NCBI GenBank assembly: GCA_002482535.1 | Contig: DLGE01000007.1 | Location: 184,424 to 248,423 of the forward strand | Length of the DNA stretch: 64,000 nt | Origin: Peptococcaceae bacterium UBA7702 | GTDB lineage: Bacteria > Bacillota > Dehalobacteriia > UBA7702 | Direction: 5' to 3' | Shown: positions 61,269 through 64,000 of the stretch, piece by piece | How positions within the stretch are numbered: the stretch's first letter is position 1 | Layout of the letters: every line of letters starts with the position of its first letter | Notes under the pieces: model-generated | Told to the model about the DNA's origin: nothing | Seen by the model: the letters and a program-made list of their open reading frames with translations, nothing else | The model's database searches: none | Program-made: the position numbers and the translations under genes

Positions 61269-62189
61269 TCAGATACCTCCCCGTTTCGCGGCTTTCCGGA
61301 AGGACGTTTTGGCCTTTCCCCTAAGGTAAGGGATGGCCAGGAAAAGGGCGACGACGATGGCGGTGAAAAGCTTCATATCGTCGGAAGGCATCTTGAGCCA
61401 GAGCACAAAGCCGATAACTATATAATAGATGATGCCGCCAAGGACAACGAAGATGAGACGGCCAATAAAATTCAGATGCTTTCTGAGTAAGGCTTCCCCA
61501 AGGACTTCCCCGATGATCACGGCGGCAAGGCCGATGACAATGGCGCCCCGGCCCATATTGATATCGGCAAAGCCCTGATACTGGGCGAGTAAACCGCCGG
61601 CCAGAGCCACGAGACCGTTGGAAAGGGAAAGCGCCAGGACTTTGGTGAATTTGATATTGATCCCCTGAGCCGAGGACATTTGTGGATTGCAGCCGGTGGC
61701 CCGGATGGAACTGCCCTGTTCGGTACCGAAATACCAGTATAAGATCGCCACAATAACGGCGGCCAGGATCAGGCAAATCAGAATCGCCTCGTTGACATAG
61801 CGCAAACTCACCAAAAGATCGTATTTATCGATGCTGATGGCCTGATTGGCCTTACCCATGATATTCAAATTGATGGAATAAAGAGCGATCTGCGACAAAA
61901 TCCCGGCCAGGATATCGGGAATCCCCAAAGCGGTATGAAGCAGGCCGGTGATACCGCCGGCGATCAAACCGACAACGATGGCACAAAGTAGCGCCACGAT
62001 GGGATTGACCCCTGCCAAAACCAGCATGACCGTAACGGCGCCGCCGGTGGCCAGGGAACCGTCGACGGTAAGATCGGCAAACTTCAGTATTTTAAAGGTG
62101 ATATAAACCCCCAAGGCCATAATGCCCCAGATCAGACCTTGGGCAATATCGGCGGGCAGAGCTCTAACGAGAGCCATAGGATCCAACAT
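61269..62189 (-). CDS. ABC transporter permease (branched-chain/TrpY-like)
   Basis: A 306-residue membrane protein with about nine helices: GVYITFKILKFADLTVDGSLATGGAVTVMLVLAGVNP and SIRATGCNPQMSSAQGINIKFTKVLALSLSNGLVALAGGLLAQYQGFADINMGRGAIVIGLAAVIIGE are diagnostic. It imports a small ligand bound by the downstream-partner lipoprotein, probably an aromatic amino acid or related compound. GAGGAGGA precedes the start. Confidence 0.93.
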   Translation of the reverse strand: MLDPMALVRALPADIAQGLIWGIMALGVYITFKILKFADLTVDGSLATGGAVTVMLVLAGVNPIVALLCAIVVGLIAGGITGLLHTALGIPDILAGILSQIALYSINLNIMGKANQAISIDKYDLLVSLRYVNEAILICLILAAVIVAILYWYFGTEQGSSIRATGCNPQMSSAQGINIKFTKVLALSLSNGLVALAGGLLAQYQGFADINMGRGAIVIGLAAVIIGEVLGEALLRKHLNFIGRLIFVVLGGIIYYIVIGFVLWLKMPSDDMKLFTAIVVALFLAIPYLRGKAKTSFRKAAKRGGI

Positions 62190-62265
62190 TTTTTTCCTCC
62201 TCTATGTGTGACCTATTATCATAAAACCCAAAGTCTGCGCCGCGAACCCATGGACAGGCAGGCAA

Positions 62266-62312
62266 AAGACCGAACCGTCACGTACCGGAATGTACGCCAC
62301 AGGCTCGGTCTT
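62266..62312 (-). other. Large imperfect hairpin between binding-protein and permease genes
   Basis: Arms AAGACCGAGCC / GGTTCGGTCTT enclose GCGTAC / GTACGT. This is probably an attenuating or mRNA-processing element that lets the binding-protein gene be expressed above the permease and ATPase. Confidence 0.65.
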
Positions 62313-62362
62313 CTATCTGCGCCGTGCAGTGGGCAATGCTTTACGCACTGCGTTCTTTTTAT

Positions 62363-62379
62363 GCCAAAGGCCCTTTGGC
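62363..62379. other. Short perfect hairpin
   Basis: GCCAAAG and CTTTGGC around GGC, just after the binding-protein stop codon. It may stabilise the 3' end of its message. Confidence 0.65.
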
Positions 62380-62392
62380 GTTTGGCCTTTAC

Positions 62393-63388
62393 TTATTTGC
62401 TTTCGAGGGCCGTATAACCGTCGGGAACCGTGATCCCCAAGGTTTCACAGATTTCGGCGTTATATTGTTTCGTCACATTGGGCGCATACTGCACTTCCAT
62501 GGCAGAAATATCGGCGCCCTGGACGAGAACTTCATATGCCATTTGGCCAGTGGTGTAACCGAGTTCGTAATAATCAATGGAAAGGGTAGCGACACCGCAG
62601 GAGGCGCAGATCCCCGCTTCCCCGGCAACGATGGGAATCTCCGCGGGCAGGCAGACGTTGTTGATCACTTCGGCGTTGGAGGCGGCGGTGTTATCGGTAG
62701 GAACATAGATCACATCGCTTTCATTGGCGGCATTGGCGGTAACCGCCCGGACGTCGTTGGAATCAGAGAAAGTGAACTCTTTGCAGGTATAGCCGTAGCC
62801 TTCCAAATAAGAGGTGATCTGTTGAGATTGATATACGGAGTTCGCTTCCGCGGAGCAATAGAGAATACCGATATTTTTGGCGTCGGGGAACAATTCTTTT
62901 AACATGGCGGCCTGTTCATCAAGGGGCGCAAGATCGGAAGTACCGGAGATGTTGGTACCGGTAACGCCGGCCCAATCGTCGATGTCGAGGGCGGTGGCAT
63001 AGTCGGTCACGGAAGTACCGAGAATCGGGATTTCATTGGTAGCCGACGCCGCCGCCTGTAACGCCAGGGTCGCGTTGGCCAGAATCAAATCGTTTCCGGA
63101 GGCCACAAATTGACTGCAAATCGTCGCGCAGGTGGCGGAATCACCCTGGGCGTTCTGCACGTCAAAGGTCACGTTTTCTTCCCCGAGGAGTTCGATCAGA
63201 GCATCCTCAAAGCCTTGGGTGGCAGCGTCAAGGGCTTCGTGCTGAACCAACTGACAAACGCCAATGGTATACGTTTTGGCGGCGCTGTCATCACCATCGT
63301 CAGCCGAAGAACCGCAGGCGCTCAAAGAAAAGAGTAGACACAGCGAAAGTGCCAAAACAAGAAAAAGACTCCACTTTTTTGTTTTCAT
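62393..63388 (-). CDS. ABC transporter substrate-binding lipoprotein (PF04392, TrpX-type)
   Basis: A 331-residue lipoprotein (lipobox LSAC) with the PF04392 fold: YTIGVCQLVQHEALDAATQGFEDAL, ILANATLALQAAASATNEIPILGTSVTDYATAL, NIGILYCSAEANSVYQ and VPTDNTAASNAEVINNVCLPAEIPIVAGEAGIC. It captures a small solute outside the membrane. Start MKTKKWSLF (63388) follows GGAGGGGAATTTC. A promoter with consensus -10 lies about 55 bases upstream; no T-box is seen. Confidence 0.93.
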   Translation of the reverse strand: MKTKKWSLFLVLALSLCLLFSLSACGSSADDGDDSAAKTYTIGVCQLVQHEALDAATQGFEDALIELLGEENVTFDVQNAQGDSATCATICSQFVASGNDLILANATLALQAAASATNEIPILGTSVTDYATALDIDDWAGVTGTNISGTSDLAPLDEQAAMLKELFPDAKNIGILYCSAEANSVYQSQQITSYLEGYGYTCKEFTFSDSNDVRAVTANAANESDVIYVPTDNTAASNAEVINNVCLPAEIPIVAGEAGICASCGVATLSIDYYELGYTTGQMAYEVLVQGADISAMEVQYAPNVTKQYNAEICETLGITVPDGYTALESK

Positions 63389-63440
63389 GAAATTCCCCTC
63401 CATTAAGTTCATAAAAAGATTATCATCATAGAATGATTAA

Positions 63441-63468
63441 ATTATACTAAACCGACACAAAAAGTCAA
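63441..63468 (-). promoter_or_regulatory. Sigma-A type promoter of the ABC transporter operon
   Basis: TTGACT and TATAAT with a 16-base spacer, about 55 bases upstream of the binding-protein start. Confidence 0.75.
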
Positions 63469-63514
63469 GCCATAATACCCTCATCAAAAAATATTTTGGG
63501 ATGCCCCCTTCCCT

Positions 63515-64000
63515 TTAATCTTGATGCCTTGCTTCGGTATCATCCAATTGTCCGCATTGGGCTAACGTCTTGCCTTTGGTTTCCGGCGCCCAGAAAATAC
63601 AAATAATCAGGCCTAACAAGGTGATGCCCGCTGCCAACAGCATGGTGATTTGGGTACCTCCGTGCTGAAGCACCCAGGGCAAAGCAAAGGTTCCGATTGC
63701 CGCGCCGATACGGCTGATCGCGGTGGCAATGCCAAAGGCGGAGGCGCGAATCTCCGTGGGAAATAATTCGTTGGGGTAGAGGGCATCCAAGATCGTGGGA
63801 GGCCCTGAGAAAAACGCGTATAAGGCAAATCCCGCGATAATAAGCCAAATGGGAGGTTCTACCGTAACACTGAGGACCAATAAACCTATGGTCATAAAGG
63901 CAAAGCTCATGATGATCATGGGACGCCTGCCCATGGATTCCACCCAAAACAGGCCGGGAATACACCCCAAGGCAAAAGCAAAATTGATGGCGGCGTAGCC
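63515..64000 (-). CDS. MFS transporter, C-terminal part (runs off window)
   Basis: The visible 161 residues, open to the window edge, hold the last ~six helices of a major facilitator transporter: WVESMGRRPMIIMSFAFMTIGLL carries the RRP-type inter-helix motif, and FFSGPPTILDALYPNELFPTEIRASAFGIATAISRIGAAIGTF is typical of the sugar/aromatic-acid (SP/AAHS) families (PESPR-like region followed by ELFPTEIR). The substrate cannot be told. Confidence 0.88.
   Translation of the reverse strand, partial: GYAAINFAFALGCIPGLFWVESMGRRPMIIMSFAFMTIGLLVLSVTVEPPIWLIIAGFALYAFFSGPPTILDALYPNELFPTEIRASAFGIATAISRIGAAIGTFALPWVLQHGGTQITMLLAAGITLLGLIICIFWAPETKGKTLAQCGQLDDTEARHQD

Overview
The window looks like an anaerobic Bacillota (Clostridia-type) chromosome. 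It carries the sepF/yggS/yggT/pgeF division cluster, several exported proteins with S-layer homology (SLH) domains, ECF transporters, riboswitches typical of the phylum, and a ferredoxin-dependent 2-oxoacid oxidoreductase. An in-frame amber codon inside a dimethylamine methyltransferase gene (mtbB) indicates that the organism encodes pyrrolysine. The pyl genes and tRNA-Pyl are not in the window. No rRNA, tRNA, CRISPR array or insertion sequence was seen.

Layout. 0-4.9 kb (minus): a cobalamin riboswitch leads a YkoDCE-like ECF transporter, a UbiD-family decarboxylase and the start of a HyuA-type protein. 4.9-10.4 kb: a GIY-YIG protein, two small unknown genes, KtrAB potassium uptake, a queuosine-precursor transporter behind a preQ1-like riboswitch, and endonuclease IV. 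10.4-14.6 kb (minus): a PAS/sigma-54 activator gene, then a consensus -24/-12 promoter, mtbC and the pyrrolysine-containing mtbB. 14.7-22.6 kb (minus): six exported proteins that form two versions of one three-gene cassette. Each cassette has a DUF4430/Ig-like protein, an alpha/alpha-toroid protein and a DUF4430 lipoprotein, a combination resembling a split intrinsic factor/transcobalamin. One cassette is largely SLH-anchored and sits behind a second cobalamin riboswitch; the other consists of lipoproteins. 22.6-27.4 kb (minus): a second ECF transporter behind a third cobalamin riboswitch.

27.5-36.1 kb: proC/yggT/sepF/yggS/pgeF, a PAP2 phosphatase, a degenerate beta-carbonic anhydrase, a DUF1858 protein and a korDABC operon. 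36.1-43.8 kb: an AT-rich block bounded by two 43-bp terminator-containing direct repeats that differ at one base. It holds an SLH-anchored CehA/McbA-type PHP metallohydrolase, a lipoprotein and a split YibE/F pair. 43.8-57.1 kb (minus): a surface-polysaccharide operon with CDP-glucose enzymes, a TPP-dependent enzyme, an HpcH/HpaI aldolase, glycosyltransferases, a GtrA flippase and an acyltransferase. 57.2-60.2 kb: an SLH protein whose C-terminal half carries the hallmarks of GT80 sialyltransferases. 60.4-63.4 kb: a TrpXYZ-type ABC transporter, followed by the end of an MFS gene.

The genes share a B12 theme. Methylamine use through MtbB/MtbC consumes corrinoid, and three cobalamin riboswitches control two ECF importers and a set of putative surface B12-capture proteins. 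A second theme is cell-surface decoration: SLH-anchored enzymes placed next to a polysaccharide locus.
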